22,489 nt of DNA from an uncultured Rhodospirillaceae bacterium (GTDB taxonomy: Bacteria; Pseudomonadota; Alphaproteobacteria; CAAGCB01; CAG-977): NCBI GenBank assembly GCA_900553035.1, contig USCC01000028.1, forward strand, positions 1-22,489, read 5' to 3'. The notes below the pieces were generated by a model. It saw only the letters and a program-made list of their open reading frames with translations, was not told the origin of the DNA and did no database searches. A program made the translations under genes and the position numbers. Below are positions 13,470 to 21,233 of the stretch, in pieces. Numbering within the stretch: position 1 is the stretch's first letter; every line of letters begins with the position of its first letter.

Positions 13470-16121
13470 TCAGAGTTCTTTCAATCGTTTCAAAGCCTCG
13501 TCAATTTTGACGGCGGCTTCCTGTGCTTCCGCCAGACGCTTTTTCTGTTCTTCAACAACAGCGGCCGGCGCCTTGGCGACAAACCCCTCATTGCCCAGAC
13601 GGCTCGAAAGGGAGGCGATTTCCTTTTCCAGTTTCGCCTTCTCTTTTCCCAGACGTTCCGTTTCCTTTGCGACGTCAATGACACCGGACAGCGGCAGAAG
13701 CACGGTCGCTGTTCCGAAAACGGCCTGCGCCGCACCTTTGGCATCGTCGGACGAATGCGAAGTTTCAGCCTTTTCCAGACGAGCCAGTGTCCGGATCAGC
13801 GTATTGAAGGTTTCCAGCCTTTTCTCCTCGGCCGCTGAGGCGTCCTTCAGGAACATCGTGATTTTGGCCGCGGGCGGCACATTCATTTCCGAACGCAACG
13901 AACGGATGGCCGTCACCAGGTCAACAACCCAGTCCAGCTCTGCCTCCGCCGCGGGATCGGCAAAAGCATCCAGCTCCGGCCATGCCGTAACGACCAGCTT
14001 CTGTGCCCGGCTGTCCGACGTTTTGGCCCACAGCTCTTCGGTCACATAGGGCATGAACGGATGCAGAAGAATTAAAATCTGATCCAGAATCCACGCGGCC
14101 GTCGCCCGAGTTTCGGCCTTCAAAGCTTCGTCATCGCCGTAAAATACCGGTTTGGCAAATTCAAGATACCAGTCACAGAAGCTGCCCCACGTAAACTGAT
14201 ACGCTGCGTTGGCCGCTTCGTTGAACTTGTATTCTTCCAGACCTTCCGTGACTTTGTGCGCGGCGGCGGCCGCCTTGGAAATAATCCACTTGTTCAGCGC
14301 CGCCTTGACCGCCTTCGGATCAAATCCCGGCACAGGGCGGCATTCGTTCATTTCGCAGAAACGCGCCGCGTTCCACAGCTTCGTCACAAAATTGCGATAG
14401 CCCTCAACGCGGCTTTCGCTCATCAGGACATCACGTCCCTGAGCCGCCATGGCCGCCATCGTAAAGCGCAGGGCGTCCACACCGTACTTGTCTGCCAGCA
14501 CCAGCGGGTCAACCACGTTCCCCTTTGATTTCGACATTTTCTGGCCTTTTTCATCGCGGACAAGTGCGTGAATGTAAACCGTGCGGAACGGAACGTCCTT
14601 CATGAAATGCATGCCCATCATCACCATCCGGGCCACCCAGAAAAAGATGATGTCAAAACCGGTTACCAACACGTCCGTCGGATAATATTTCTTCAACGCG
14701 TCCGTCTCCTCGGGCCATCCCAATGTCGAAAAAGGCCACAGGCCTGATGAGAACCAAGTATCAAGGACATCGGGATCGCGTGTCAATTCCACCTTTTTGC
14801 CATAATGAGCGTCGGCGGCCTTCTGCGCCTCGTCTTCGTTTTCCTCGACAAAGTAATGACCATCGGGACCGTACCAGACCGGGATCCGGTGTCCCCACCA
14901 CAGCTGGCGCGAAATACACCACGGCTGAATGTTGCGCATCCATTCAAAGTAGGTTTTTTCCCAGTTCTTCGGAACGAATTTCAGACGACCGTCTTCAACG
15001 ACCCGGATCGCATCCGGAGCCAGCTTCGGCGCATCAACGAACCATTGGTCGGTCAACCACGGTTCAATCACCACGCCTGACCGGTCGCCGTACGGCACCG
15101 TCATGGGATTATCCTCTACTTTAACAAATAACCCCAACTCTTTGATTTCATTTACAATCTTTTCTCGGGCTTCGGCGCAAGTCAAGCCGCGGTAACGCTC
15201 CGGCGTATTTTCATTCAGGCGCGCTTCAATATCCAGGATATTAATCATCGGCAGATTATGGCGTTTCCCGACTTCAAAGTCGTTGAAGTCATGCGCCGGC
15301 GTAATTTTCACCGCGCCCGTCCCTTTTTCAGGATCGGCATGTTCATCCGCCACAATCGGAATGAGGCGGTTCACGACCGGAAGCACGCAATTCTTTCCGA
15401 TCAAATCCCTGTAGCGCTCGTCTTCAGCCGAAACAGCAACGGCCGTATCGCCCAGAAGTGTTTCCGGACGCGTCGTCGCAATTGTGATAAAACGCCCGGG
15501 CTGGTTTTCAATCGGATAATTGAAGTACCACATCCTGCCCACGGTTTCACGCTGTTCGACTTCCAGATCGGAAATGGCCGTCTGGAGCTTCGGATCCCAG
15601 TTCACAAGGCGTTTATCCCGATAAATCAATCCTTCACGGTACAAGGACACAAACACCTTGCGGACGGCCTTTGACAGGCCTTCATCCATTGTGAAACGTT
15701 CCCGCGGCCAGTCCAGAGAAGCCCCCAGGCGGCGCAGCTGATTCTGAATCTGTCCGCTGGATTTTGCTTTCCATTCCCAGACTTTTTCAACGAATTTATC
15801 GCGCCCCAAATCATGGCGGGATACGCCGTCGCGAGCCAGCAGGCGTTCGACAACCATCTGGGTCGCGATGCCGGCATGATCCGTCCCCGGCTGCCACAGT
15901 GTATCGAAACCCTTCATCCGTTTGTAACGGACAAGAATATCCTGAATCGTAAAAGTCAGCGCGTGACCGATATGGAGGTTACCCGTTACGTTCGGAGGCG
16001 GAATCATAATACAGAAAGCATCCGATTTCGATTCGGGATGACAGGCAAAAACACCTGATTTTTCCCATTCTTCGTAACACGTTTTTTCAACTGCGGCAGG
16101 GCTGTAGTTCTTATCCAGCAT
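13470..16121 (-). CDS. valS: Valyl-tRNA synthetase
   Basis: ValS charges tRNA-Val and edits misactivated threonine. The 883-residue class I synthetase contains PPPNVTGNLHIGHAL with the HIGH motif at 50-53 and KMSKSKGNVVDP (KMSKS at 528-532). An insertion between them covers the editing domain. The C-terminal lysine/glutamate-rich coiled coil (about 810-883) is the tRNA-binding arm. The start has GGAGGG seven bases upstream. Immediately upstream is the terminator hairpin that follows popZ, and a promoter-like sequence lies before that hairpin, so expression may depend on readthrough. The secreted-protein gene follows. Confidence 0.97.
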   Translation of the reverse strand: MLDKNYSPAAVEKTCYEEWEKSGVFACHPESKSDAFCIMIPPPNVTGNLHIGHALTFTIQDILVRYKRMKGFDTLWQPGTDHAGIATQMVVERLLARDGVSRHDLGRDKFVEKVWEWKAKSSGQIQNQLRRLGASLDWPRERFTMDEGLSKAVRKVFVSLYREGLIYRDKRLVNWDPKLQTAISDLEVEQRETVGRMWYFNYPIENQPGRFITIATTRPETLLGDTAVAVSAEDERYRDLIGKNCVLPVVNRLIPIVADEHADPEKGTGAVKITPAHDFNDFEVGKRHNLPMINILDIEARLNENTPERYRGLTCAEAREKIVNEIKELGLFVKVEDNPMTVPYGDRSGVVIEPWLTDQWFVDAPKLAPDAIRVVEDGRLKFVPKNWEKTYFEWMRNIQPWCISRQLWWGHRIPVWYGPDGHYFVEENEDEAQKAADAHYGKKVELTRDPDVLDTWFSSGLWPFSTLGWPEETDALKKYYPTDVLVTGFDIIFFWVARMVMMGMHFMKDVPFRTVYIHALVRDEKGQKMSKSKGNVVDPLVLADKYGVDALRFTMAAMAAQGRDVLMSESRVEGYRNFVTKLWNAARFCEMNECRPVPGFDPKAVKAALNKWIISKAAAAAHKVTEGLEEYKFNEAANAAYQFTWGSFCDWYLEFAKPVFYGDDEALKAETRATAAWILDQILILLHPFMPYVTEELWAKTSDSRAQKLVVTAWPELDAFADPAAEAELDWVVDLVTAIRSLRSEMNVPPAAKITMFLKDASAAEEKRLETFNTLIRTLARLEKAETSHSSDDAKGAAQAVFGTATVLLPLSGVIDVAKETERLGKEKAKLEKEIASLSSRLGNEGFVAKAPAAVVEEQKKRLAEAQEAAVKIDEALKRLKEL

Positions 16122-16145
16122 CGCCGACCCTCCTTTTCAAGTTTC

Positions 16146-16186
16146 ACAAAAAAATATTCCTCAAGTTTTTTCAGGACTTGAGGAAA
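16146..16186 (-). terminator. Terminator or attenuator between popZ and valS
   Basis: On the minus strand TTCCTCAAGT and ACTTGAGGAA (plus-strand arms 16176-16185 and 16157-16166) form a ten-base-pair stem around a nine-base loop, followed by TATTTTTTT. The form is that of an intrinsic terminator. It lies 19 bases after the popZ stop and about 25 bases before the valS start. Confidence 0.85.
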
Positions 16187-16215
16187 CGTATACAGACAAC
16201 GGATTTACTTCTCAA
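16187..16215 (-). promoter_or_regulatory. Candidate valS promoter overlapping the popZ stop
   Basis: On the minus strand TTGAGA (16210-16215), a 17-base spacer and TATACG (16187-16192) give five and four consensus matches at ideal spacing. Transcription would begin at about the start of the terminator hairpin, placing that hairpin in the valS leader. Prediction by eye. Confidence 0.4.
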
Positions 16216-16813
16216 GTCTGTCCATGACACGGGCGACTTCCTTTTTAACGACACGTTCAACCACATCCGGCAGATTCCTGTCCAGCCATTCCTTCAGAAG
16301 CGGGCGCAACAAGGCGCGTACCATCGCTTCCAGGGTCAGTGCGCCGTTTCCGACGGACGCCTGACGATCCGAAGAAAACATCTTCGTCAGATGGCTCAGG
16401 GAAGCGGCGGCGGCCTCAACGGCCGGGGCGGACAGCAGAGCCTCTCCGTCATCCGCAGAGACGGGGGCAACGGTAGCCCGTTCGGAAAAAGCGTCCTCTC
16501 CGGATTCGGCGGGCAGATCCGGCAATTCCTCTTCAAGGGCGATGGTTTCGATTTCTTCGGGTTTTACGACCGGTTCAGGCTTGAAATCATCCTCTTCCTC
16601 CGGCGCGTCATGAACGATCATTTCGGACGTCAGTTCCATCACGTCTTCCGCCGGAGCCTCTTCCGAAGGAACAGGAGCGGCCGGAACATTTTCGTTGACG
16701 GCCGGCGCGTCCTTTTTCGCCTCGGGCGCCGGAGCGGTGCCTTCTCCGTCCGCCAGAATATTGCGGATGGAGGCCAGGATATCTTCCATTGAAGGTTCGT
16801 TCTGATCAGTCAT
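16205..16813 (-). CDS. popZ: Pole-organizing protein PopZ (DUF2497)
   Basis: PopZ self-assembles into a matrix at the cell pole that anchors the chromosome origin through ParB and recruits other polar proteins. The 202-residue protein has both conserved ends: the N-terminal helix EPSMEDILASIRNILAD (about 6-22) and the C-terminal helical oligomerisation region (about 158-202, with ALTLEAMVRALLRPLLKEWL and LPDVVERVVKKEV). They are joined by an acidic, proline- and alanine-rich, probably disordered linker, the standard PopZ layout. The ribosome-binding site is weak (AAAGA). It has its own promoter-like sequence and sits between tolC and valS, an order seen in other alphaproteobacteria. Confidence 0.92.
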   Translation of the reverse strand: MTDQNEPSMEDILASIRNILADGEGTAPAPEAKKDAPAVNENVPAAPVPSEEAPAEDVMELTSEMIVHDAPEEEDDFKPEPVVKPEEIETIALEEELPDLPAESGEDAFSERATVAPVSADDGEALLSAPAVEAAAASLSHLTKMFSSDRQASVGNGALTLEAMVRALLRPLLKEWLDRNLPDVVERVVKKEVARVMDRLEK

Positions 16814-16848
16814 TCTTTATCCGATTTTCACATAAACCATTATGTTTA

Positions 16849-16876
16849 CTATATCATTTGAATCCGGCGGGGCAAG
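16849..16876 (-). promoter_or_regulatory. Candidate popZ promoter
   Basis: On the minus strand TTGCCC (16871-16876), a 16-base spacer and TATAGT (16849-16854) lie in the 110-base gap between tolC and popZ. The -10 matches five of six; the -35 is moderate. No convincing hairpin terminator for tolC is visible in the same gap. Confidence 0.45.
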
Positions 16877-16923
16877 CCGAGAATAACATTTTATCCCCGA
16901 AAAGCCCTTTTTTTTCAAACAGG

Positions 16924-18381
16924 TCAGGACTGAGCGCTTTCTTCGGCGCCGTTTTCCTTTTCGGCAGGCGTTTCCTCCCCGCGGGCATCCTCACCGGCGG
17001 AAGCGGGCTCGCCTGTCTTGACGACGGCCGGCTCTTCCTTCTTTTTCTGGTACCGCGCCACATCCAGCCCCAGCCCCGAAGGAGTCATCATGCCCATCGC
17101 GGCAATCAGCTGATACGATGCGACGACCTGATTCTTTTTGGCGGTAACGACGCTGACGCGCGCGTCCAGAAGTTCCTGTTCGGCGTTCAGAACGTCAAGA
17201 ATCGTGCGTTCTCCGGCCTGTTCCTCATACTTCACGCCTTCCAGAGCCAGCTCTGAAGCCTTCACCTGTTCCTCCAGAGACGCCAGACTGGCGACAGCGG
17301 ATTGGTAATTTTCCCAGGCCTCGGTCGTCGCGCGAACAACGTCACGGCGCGTCGTATCTACGTTGATGCGAGCCTGTCCGGCCAGATGCTTGGTCTCACG
17401 GACGCGCGAAGCGATATTTCCCGCCATGTACAGAGGAACATCCATCACCAGCATGACATTGGAGCTGTCCGTCTTCCCGTTCAGGATAATATCGTCAAAC
17501 TGTGCCTTTGCCTTGGAATGCGCATAGCTGCCGCGCAGTTCAACCGTCGGGTAATAACCGGCTTTGGCCACGTCAACGGAACTCATGGCGCTTTTGGCGG
17601 AAAGCTCGGCGGCCTGCAGAACGGGATTGCGTTTTTCCGCAAGTTCCAGAGCATCGTTCAGCGTCTGCGGCAGTTTTGCCGCCGGAACCTCAGGCTCATA
17701 AATCTTTTCGGGCATTTTGCCGATGACTTCACGATAAGAGGCATACGCGACCTTCAGGCTGCCTTCCGCGTCGATTCGCGCGGCGACCGCCCCGGCCAGG
17801 CGGGCTTCCGACTGCGCGACGTCCGTTTTGGTCAGCTCGCCGACGCGGAAACGATCCTTTGTGTATTCCAGCTGGCGCTGTAGGACGGCTTCGTTGTTCT
17901 GGTTCAGTTTTAAAACGGCCAGAGCGCGGATCACGTCGGTATATGCGACAACCGCGTTCATAAGCGTCTGCTGCTCGATATTTTTCAGATTGGCGCGTTC
18001 GGCTTCAAACTGTTCACGGGCAGCCTTTACCGATGACATGGTTTCAAACCCGGAAAACAATGGCTGAACGGCGTTCGCGCCCAGATTATACGGTTTGTCT
18101 TCCGTTTCCACGAAATTCGGACGGGCATGCAGGCGGTTGTACTGGTAACCGTAGCTGGCCTCGCCGGAGATCGTCGGCTTGTATCCCGACTGGCTCTGCG
18201 TGATCTTTTCATAAACGGATCGGACATACGCCCTCTGCGCCAGTACGGACGGATTCGCCACATACGTATAGGCCAAAGCTTCTTCCAAAGTTTCCGCCCG
18301 GAGGCTTCCGCCCGCAATCATCATAACGGACAGAGAAACCCCTGACAGCACTCTTTTCAAACTTTGTCGGTTCAGAACCAT
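16924..18381 (-). CDS. tolC: TolC-family outer-membrane efflux/secretion protein
   Basis: This is the outer-membrane channel of tripartite efflux pumps and type I secretion. The 485-residue precursor has a signal peptide (about 1-29, ending SLRAET) and two tandem OEP repeats. The repeats are typified by long amphipathic helices and by the paired segments VQPLFSGFE and MDVPLYMAGNIASRVRE. LTKTDVAQSEARLAGA and AGERTILDVLNAEQELLDA are the repeat-related helix ends typical of TolC. The extra C-terminal tail (about 430-485), rich in Glu, Ala and Lys, is probably periplasmic and disordered. It follows the methyltransferase-like gene by 112 bases. Confidence 0.93.
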   Translation of the reverse strand: MVLNRQSLKRVLSGVSLSVMMIAGGSLRAETLEEALAYTYVANPSVLAQRAYVRSVYEKITQSQSGYKPTISGEASYGYQYNRLHARPNFVETEDKPYNLGANAVQPLFSGFETMSSVKAAREQFEAERANLKNIEQQTLMNAVVAYTDVIRALAVLKLNQNNEAVLQRQLEYTKDRFRVGELTKTDVAQSEARLAGAVAARIDAEGSLKVAYASYREVIGKMPEKIYEPEVPAAKLPQTLNDALELAEKRNPVLQAAELSAKSAMSSVDVAKAGYYPTVELRGSYAHSKAKAQFDDIILNGKTDSSNVMLVMDVPLYMAGNIASRVRETKHLAGQARINVDTTRRDVVRATTEAWENYQSAVASLASLEEQVKASELALEGVKYEEQAGERTILDVLNAEQELLDARVSVVTAKKNQVVASYQLIAAMGMMTPSGLGLDVARYQKKKEEPAVVKTGEPASAGEDARGEETPAEKENGAEESAQS

Positions 18382-18454
18382 TTAAGCCCCCCATTATCTT
18401 TCGGAAAAACACCGAAACAGGATATATTTAAATACGGATATAAAAACTCTTCCT

Positions 18455-18484
18455 TTTTTACAGTTAAATCACAGCGGATATCAA
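18455..18484 (-). promoter_or_regulatory. Weak candidate promoter for tolC
   Basis: On the minus strand TTGATA (18479-18484), 18 bases and TAAAAA (18455-18460) lie in the AT-rich 112-base gap upstream of tolC. Several other AT-rich hexamers nearby could serve instead. A six-base-pair inverted repeat (TTTCGG/CCGAAA) lies between here and the tolC ribosome-binding site. Confidence 0.25.
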
Positions 18485-18493
18485 CAGATAAGT

Positions 18494-19183
18494 TTACGAA
18501 ACGGATTCAAAAATAAAATTTTTGTCAATCCGAGGTCGGATAAAATCGTCCAGAGCGACGTCAAAAGCGTTCAAATAGGACAGAACGCCGTTGTTTTTAG
18601 AGACTTTCGTCGCTTTGCCTTCCGGGGAAAACGGCTTTACGGTGACACAGACAAGACTTCCCCCCTCGGCCAGTTGATCCGTCAGTGTTTCCGGAATGTT
18701 CGGAACGATCCCGTCGATAAAGATCAGGTTGTACGGCGCCTGGGAAGGGAAGCCGGCCTCCGGATTTATATTCAGAACCGCCGCATTGTCGATTTCCATT
18801 TCGATAAAACGTTCCTGCGCCGCGTCACACAGTCCCGAATCGCTTTCAAGGGCGACGACGGCCATTGACATCCGAGCCAGCAAAGCGGCCGTATAGCCCG
18901 TTGCGGCCTTCAGGTTAAGGACGAAATCGGTTTTCTTTGCGGCGGCCAGCTGAAGCAGACGCGCCGTCACCAGCGGTTCAAAAAGGAAACAGTTCCTCTG
19001 GATCAGAATGGATTCGTCCGCATACGCCCGCCCCTGCAGACGCGGAGGCAGGAATTTTTCGCGGGGCACGGCGCCCATGGCGTCCAGAATTTCGGTTTCA
19101 TGGATTCGATTCGGGACAAGCTGTCCCAGCACCATGTTCCCCCGGGCTGTCTGAAAAGCGATTTCCGTTTGCGAAAGCAGCAT
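18494..19183 (-). CDS. Protein-L-isoaspartate O-methyltransferase-like protein with degenerate SAM motif
   Basis: The 229-residue protein aligns by eye with the PIMT-like proteins encoded beside tolC in alphaproteobacteria: ARGNMVLGQLVPNRIHETEI, AVPREKFLPPRLQGRAYADE, the PLVTARLLQLA helix and APYNLIFIDG. The glycine-rich SAM loop, normally VLDVGxGxGY, reads VLNLKAATGY (88-97): the acidic residue and the first two glycines are lost and only the last glycine remains. VVALESD, the acidic ribose-binding end of the next strand, is kept. It may bind SAM poorly or have lost catalysis, so I give no pcm symbol. The start ATG is at 19183; a TTG at 19201 would add six residues. Probably co-transcribed with tolC. 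Confidence 0.8.
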   Translation of the reverse strand: MLLSQTEIAFQTARGNMVLGQLVPNRIHETEILDAMGAVPREKFLPPRLQGRAYADESILIQRNCFLFEPLVTARLLQLAAAKKTDFVLNLKAATGYTAALLARMSMAVVALESDSGLCDAAQERFIEMEIDNAAVLNINPEAGFPSQAPYNLIFIDGIVPNIPETLTDQLAEGGSLVCVTVKPFSPEGKATKVSKNNGVLSYLNAFDVALDDFIRPRIDKNFIFESVS

Positions 19184-19212
19184 GCACACTCTCTTTTCCA
19201 ATAAGTTTTTCC

Positions 19213-19241
19213 ATTATAATGGCGTCCGTCCAAAGAACCAA
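19213..19241 (-). promoter_or_regulatory. Candidate promoter for the pcm-like/tolC unit
   Basis: On the minus strand TTGGTT (19236-19241), a 17-base spacer and a perfect TATAAT (19213-19218) lie about 30 bases upstream of the start. The -10 is embedded in the perfect 12-bp palindrome CCATTATAATGG (19211-19222). Confidence 0.5.
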
Positions 19242-19272
19242 ACAAGTTCGTCAAAAAAGTTTAATTTTTTTA

Positions 19273-19301
19273 TTGACGTCATTTTAAAGCCTCTGTATAA
19301 A
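19273..19301 (+). promoter_or_regulatory. Promoter of the tRNA-Cys/tRNA-Asn unit
   Basis: TTGACG (19273-19278), a 17-base spacer and TATAAA (19296-19301) match five of six at both hexamers with ideal spacing, about 40 bases before tRNA-Cys. This is the best sigma-70-type promoter in the window. Confidence 0.75.
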
Positions 19302-19342
19302 GGTTCTGTTCTGAGCGGCAACGCTTCGGACAAGGCGGCTAA

Positions 19343-19416
19343 GGCCGAGTGGCAGAATGGTTATGCAGAGGACTGCAAATCCTTTGATATCGGTTCGATT
19401 CCGGTCTCGGCCTCCA
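19343..19416 (+). tRNA. tRNA-Cys (anticodon GCA)
   Basis: The acceptor stem GGCCGAG pairs with CTCGGCC. The discriminator is U, as expected for tRNA-Cys, and CCA is encoded (19414-19416). The anticodon loop CTGCAAA carries GCA at 19375-19377 between GAGGA and TCCTT. The T arm is ATCGG TTCGATT CCGGT. The total of 74 nt including CCA is normal. It is followed after 10 bases by tRNA-Asn and is probably processed from a common transcript. Confidence 0.95.
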
Positions 19417-19426
19417 AAGAGCCTAT

Positions 19427-19501
19427 TCCGCGATAGCTCAGCGGTAGAGCAATCGGCTGTTAACCGATCGGTCGTAGGTTCGAATCCTACTCGCGGAGCC
19501 A
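19427..19501 (+). tRNA. tRNA-Asn (anticodon GTT)
   Basis: The acceptor stem TCCGCGA pairs with TCGCGGA, with discriminator G and an encoded CCA (19499-19501). The anticodon loop CTGTTAA has GTT at 19459-19461 between ATCGG and CCGAT. The D arm GCTCAGCGGTAGAGC and the T arm with GTTCGAATC are canonical. Length is 75 nt including CCA. A terminator follows six bases later. Confidence 0.97.
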
Positions 19502-19506
19502 ATCAG

Positions 19507-19534
19507 AAAATCCCCCGGAAACGGGGGATTTTTT
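19507..19534 (+). terminator. Rho-independent terminator of the tRNA unit
   Basis: AATCCCCCG (19509-19517) and CGGGGGATT (19522-19530) pair perfectly around a GAAA tetraloop, followed by a T-run. It lies directly after tRNA-Asn. From here to 19697 I see no gene. Confidence 0.95.
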
Positions 19535-19697
19535 ATGCCCTTTAATCACCCTTCCCTCGGTTTTATGGCGCGTCTGAATTTTTTTCATTCCGGAAAGCCG
19601 CCCTGTTCAAAACGGGGAATGATGCCGGTGATACAGGAAACCGTCTTTTCGCCTTCCTTCCGATGGGACGGCCTTCAGGCTCGCGTTTTCAAAAAAA

Positions 19698-19737
19698 TTG
19701 ACTCTGTCCGGACATTGACTTACCTTCAGGCTGAAGG
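19698..19737 (+). promoter_or_regulatory. Candidate operator region of the ELM1-like gene
   Basis: Two TTGACT hexamers (19698-19703 and 19715-19720) flank the perfect palindrome TGTCCGGACA (19705-19714). A second palindrome, CCTTCAG-G-CTGAAGG (19723-19737), follows and ends five bases before the AAGGA ribosome-binding site. Its left half, CCTTCAGGCT, also occurs at 19672-19681. The first TTGACT could be a -35 with TACCTT at 17 bases as a poor -10. The arrangement suggests protein binding, but this is inference. Confidence 0.35.
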
Positions 19738-19754
19738 AAAAAGGAAAATATATC

Positions 19755-20918
19755 TTGGAATACTGCGGTTTTGCAAGCGGCCGTCCGGGGTCTGACAGCC
19801 AGACAAGGGGATTGATTTTGGATGCCGAAGCCGATGAGAAGGTTCCCGTCACAAGGAACAAAATGATTTTAAGTGTCGGCGGCGCCGTCCTGAACAGAGT
19901 GAATTTCCCCGACGGGCTGTCTCTGAAAAAAGCGGTTGACGAAGCATTGGACTTTTATCGTTCGGGAAATCCGGATCCGGACGTCTTTGTACTGCCGTTC
20001 GACCACGGCCGGATGGAACGCGCCGGCAGAGAAACCGATGAACTTGCCGCCTTCATCAAGGATTACCACAAAAGCCGGAAGATGAAAGTCCCGACGGTTC
20101 TTGTTCTGACGTCCGCATATTATGAATATGAAAATGTCGATATTGCAAACGTTCCTTTCCATCTGATGAACCGGGAACAGGCTCGCGCACTGAAAGAACA
20201 GGAAAATGGCCGAATCGTTCCCACACTCGGGATTGCGGGCATTCTGAGCAAAGCCCGGATCATGCAGGCCGCCCGCTCTCCGAAACAGGCAGAGGAACTG
20301 CGGCGTTTCAGAAACGGACGCCCGACGGTTTTCTTTTCATTGGGCGGACGTGTTGAAGGACCGGAAATTAAATTCACGTTGAAAGATGCCCGAAACCTTT
20401 GGGAATATGCTGAAAAATTCCGGCGTGAGGGCTTTAATGCCGCGTTCGGGAACAGCGCGCGCACACCGTCCGATGTTACGGATTATCTGTTTGAAAAATG
20501 CCGCGACGCCGAAATTCCTTTTTACAACTCCAAAAAAATCGCAGCGTCAAATCGTGGAGAGGCTGATTTCCGCCTGTATTCTGGAAAATACCGGACGGAA
20601 TTCCGGGAACAGGAGGCAAAGCTCGGGAACATCTATCCGGCCATCCTTGCGGTAAGCAGCATTGTTGCCGCCACAATGGACAGCTTTTCATATGCTTCTG
20701 ATACAGCAGCCCTTGGCATCAAAACGGCCGTTTATACGGACATGGAGATTGACCCGCTCAAACGTCCGGACTGCCGTCGTCTGTTTCTTTCATGCCGGGA
20801 TAAATATGTTCTGGATCTGAAAGATCCCCGCGTTTTTGATACGACGTTTATGATGCCGCCTCTGCCCCATGCAAATGAAGCCATCCTCAAAGCCGTAAAA
20901 AAAATATGGAAGCTGTGA
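19755..20918 (+). CDS. ELM1-like (mitochondrial-fission ELM1 / DUF1022) family protein
   Basis: The 387-residue product resembles the ELM1 family, thought to have a glycosyltransferase-B-like fold and frequent in alphaproteobacteria. The N-terminal GRPGSDSQTRGL (residues 9-20) matches the family's GxPGxxxQxxGL opening. TVFFSLGG (about 191-198), GNSARTPSDV (232-241) and NIYPAILAVSSIVAATMDSF (about 292-311, the VTxDSxSMxSEA-like region) follow in the right order. I chose the TTG at 19755 because the conserved N-terminal motif precedes the first ATG (19863); AAGGA lies nine bases upstream, and an in-frame TGA at 19716 limits extension. Bacterial function is not established. Neighbours give no pathway, and I see no terminator after it. 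Confidence 0.65.
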   Translation: MEYCGFASGRPGSDSQTRGLILDAEADEKVPVTRNKMILSVGGAVLNRVNFPDGLSLKKAVDEALDFYRSGNPDPDVFVLPFDHGRMERAGRETDELAAFIKDYHKSRKMKVPTVLVLTSAYYEYENVDIANVPFHLMNREQARALKEQENGRIVPTLGIAGILSKARIMQAARSPKQAEELRRFRNGRPTVFFSLGGRVEGPEIKFTLKDARNLWEYAEKFRREGFNAAFGNSARTPSDVTDYLFEKCRDAEIPFYNSKKIAASNRGEADFRLYSGKYRTEFREQEAKLGNIYPAILAVSSIVAATMDSFSYASDTAALGIKTAVYTDMEIDPLKRPDCRRLFLSCRDKYVLDLKDPRVFDTTFMMPPLPHANEAILKAVKKIWKL

Positions 20919-20957
20919 AAATACCCGAAACGCGCTTCAGACGTCCGGCCCCTGCGT

Positions 20958-21233
20958 TTAACATGAAAACGGTATAATCCGGCCGAAGAATGCTTTCAAA
21001 ATATTGGGTGCCTCTTCCCGGAAAACGGCAAAAAACTCCGAAAATGCCCCAGTTCGCGCTTGATGTTCGCCTCCCCCTGCTTTTGAAGACAGCATTTGCA
21101 ATGCCGCTTCTGCTTCGGACGAAAGAATAAATTCTTTCAAAGCATTGGAGAACCTCTCTGCCCGGGATCGGAAAAATACCGGGAACGCCGCGGGTTTTCC
21201 GGCGGCTGTTTCAAAAAAACGCCCCCAGCCTTT
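20958..21233 (-). pseudogene. In-frame continuation beyond a TGA: probable severed C-terminal part
   Basis: Directly after the TGA at 21234-21236 the same minus-strand frame stays open for 91 codons to a TAA at 20958. The translation looks protein-like, for example ALKEFILSSEAEAALQMLSS, and uses codons similar to the frame upstream. No ribosome-binding site precedes an internal ATG or TTG convincingly. The simplest reading is one gene of about 231 codons with a nonsense mutation. Chance openness of a non-coding stretch remains possible. The sequence resembles nothing I know. Confidence 0.35.

Noticed and set aside
16178..16792. Plus-strand ORF opposite popZ
   Set aside because: The minus-strand frame has both conserved PopZ ends; the plus translation is a mirror of the acidic linker.
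19182..19502. Small ORFs across the tRNA-Cys and tRNA-Asn genes
   Set aside because: They cover complete tRNA genes and have no protein features.
19535..19795. Plus-strand ORF of 86 codons after the tRNA terminator
   Set aside because: Its ATG lies at the end of the terminator without a ribosome-binding site, and it overlaps the palindromes and the start of the ELM1-like gene in another frame.
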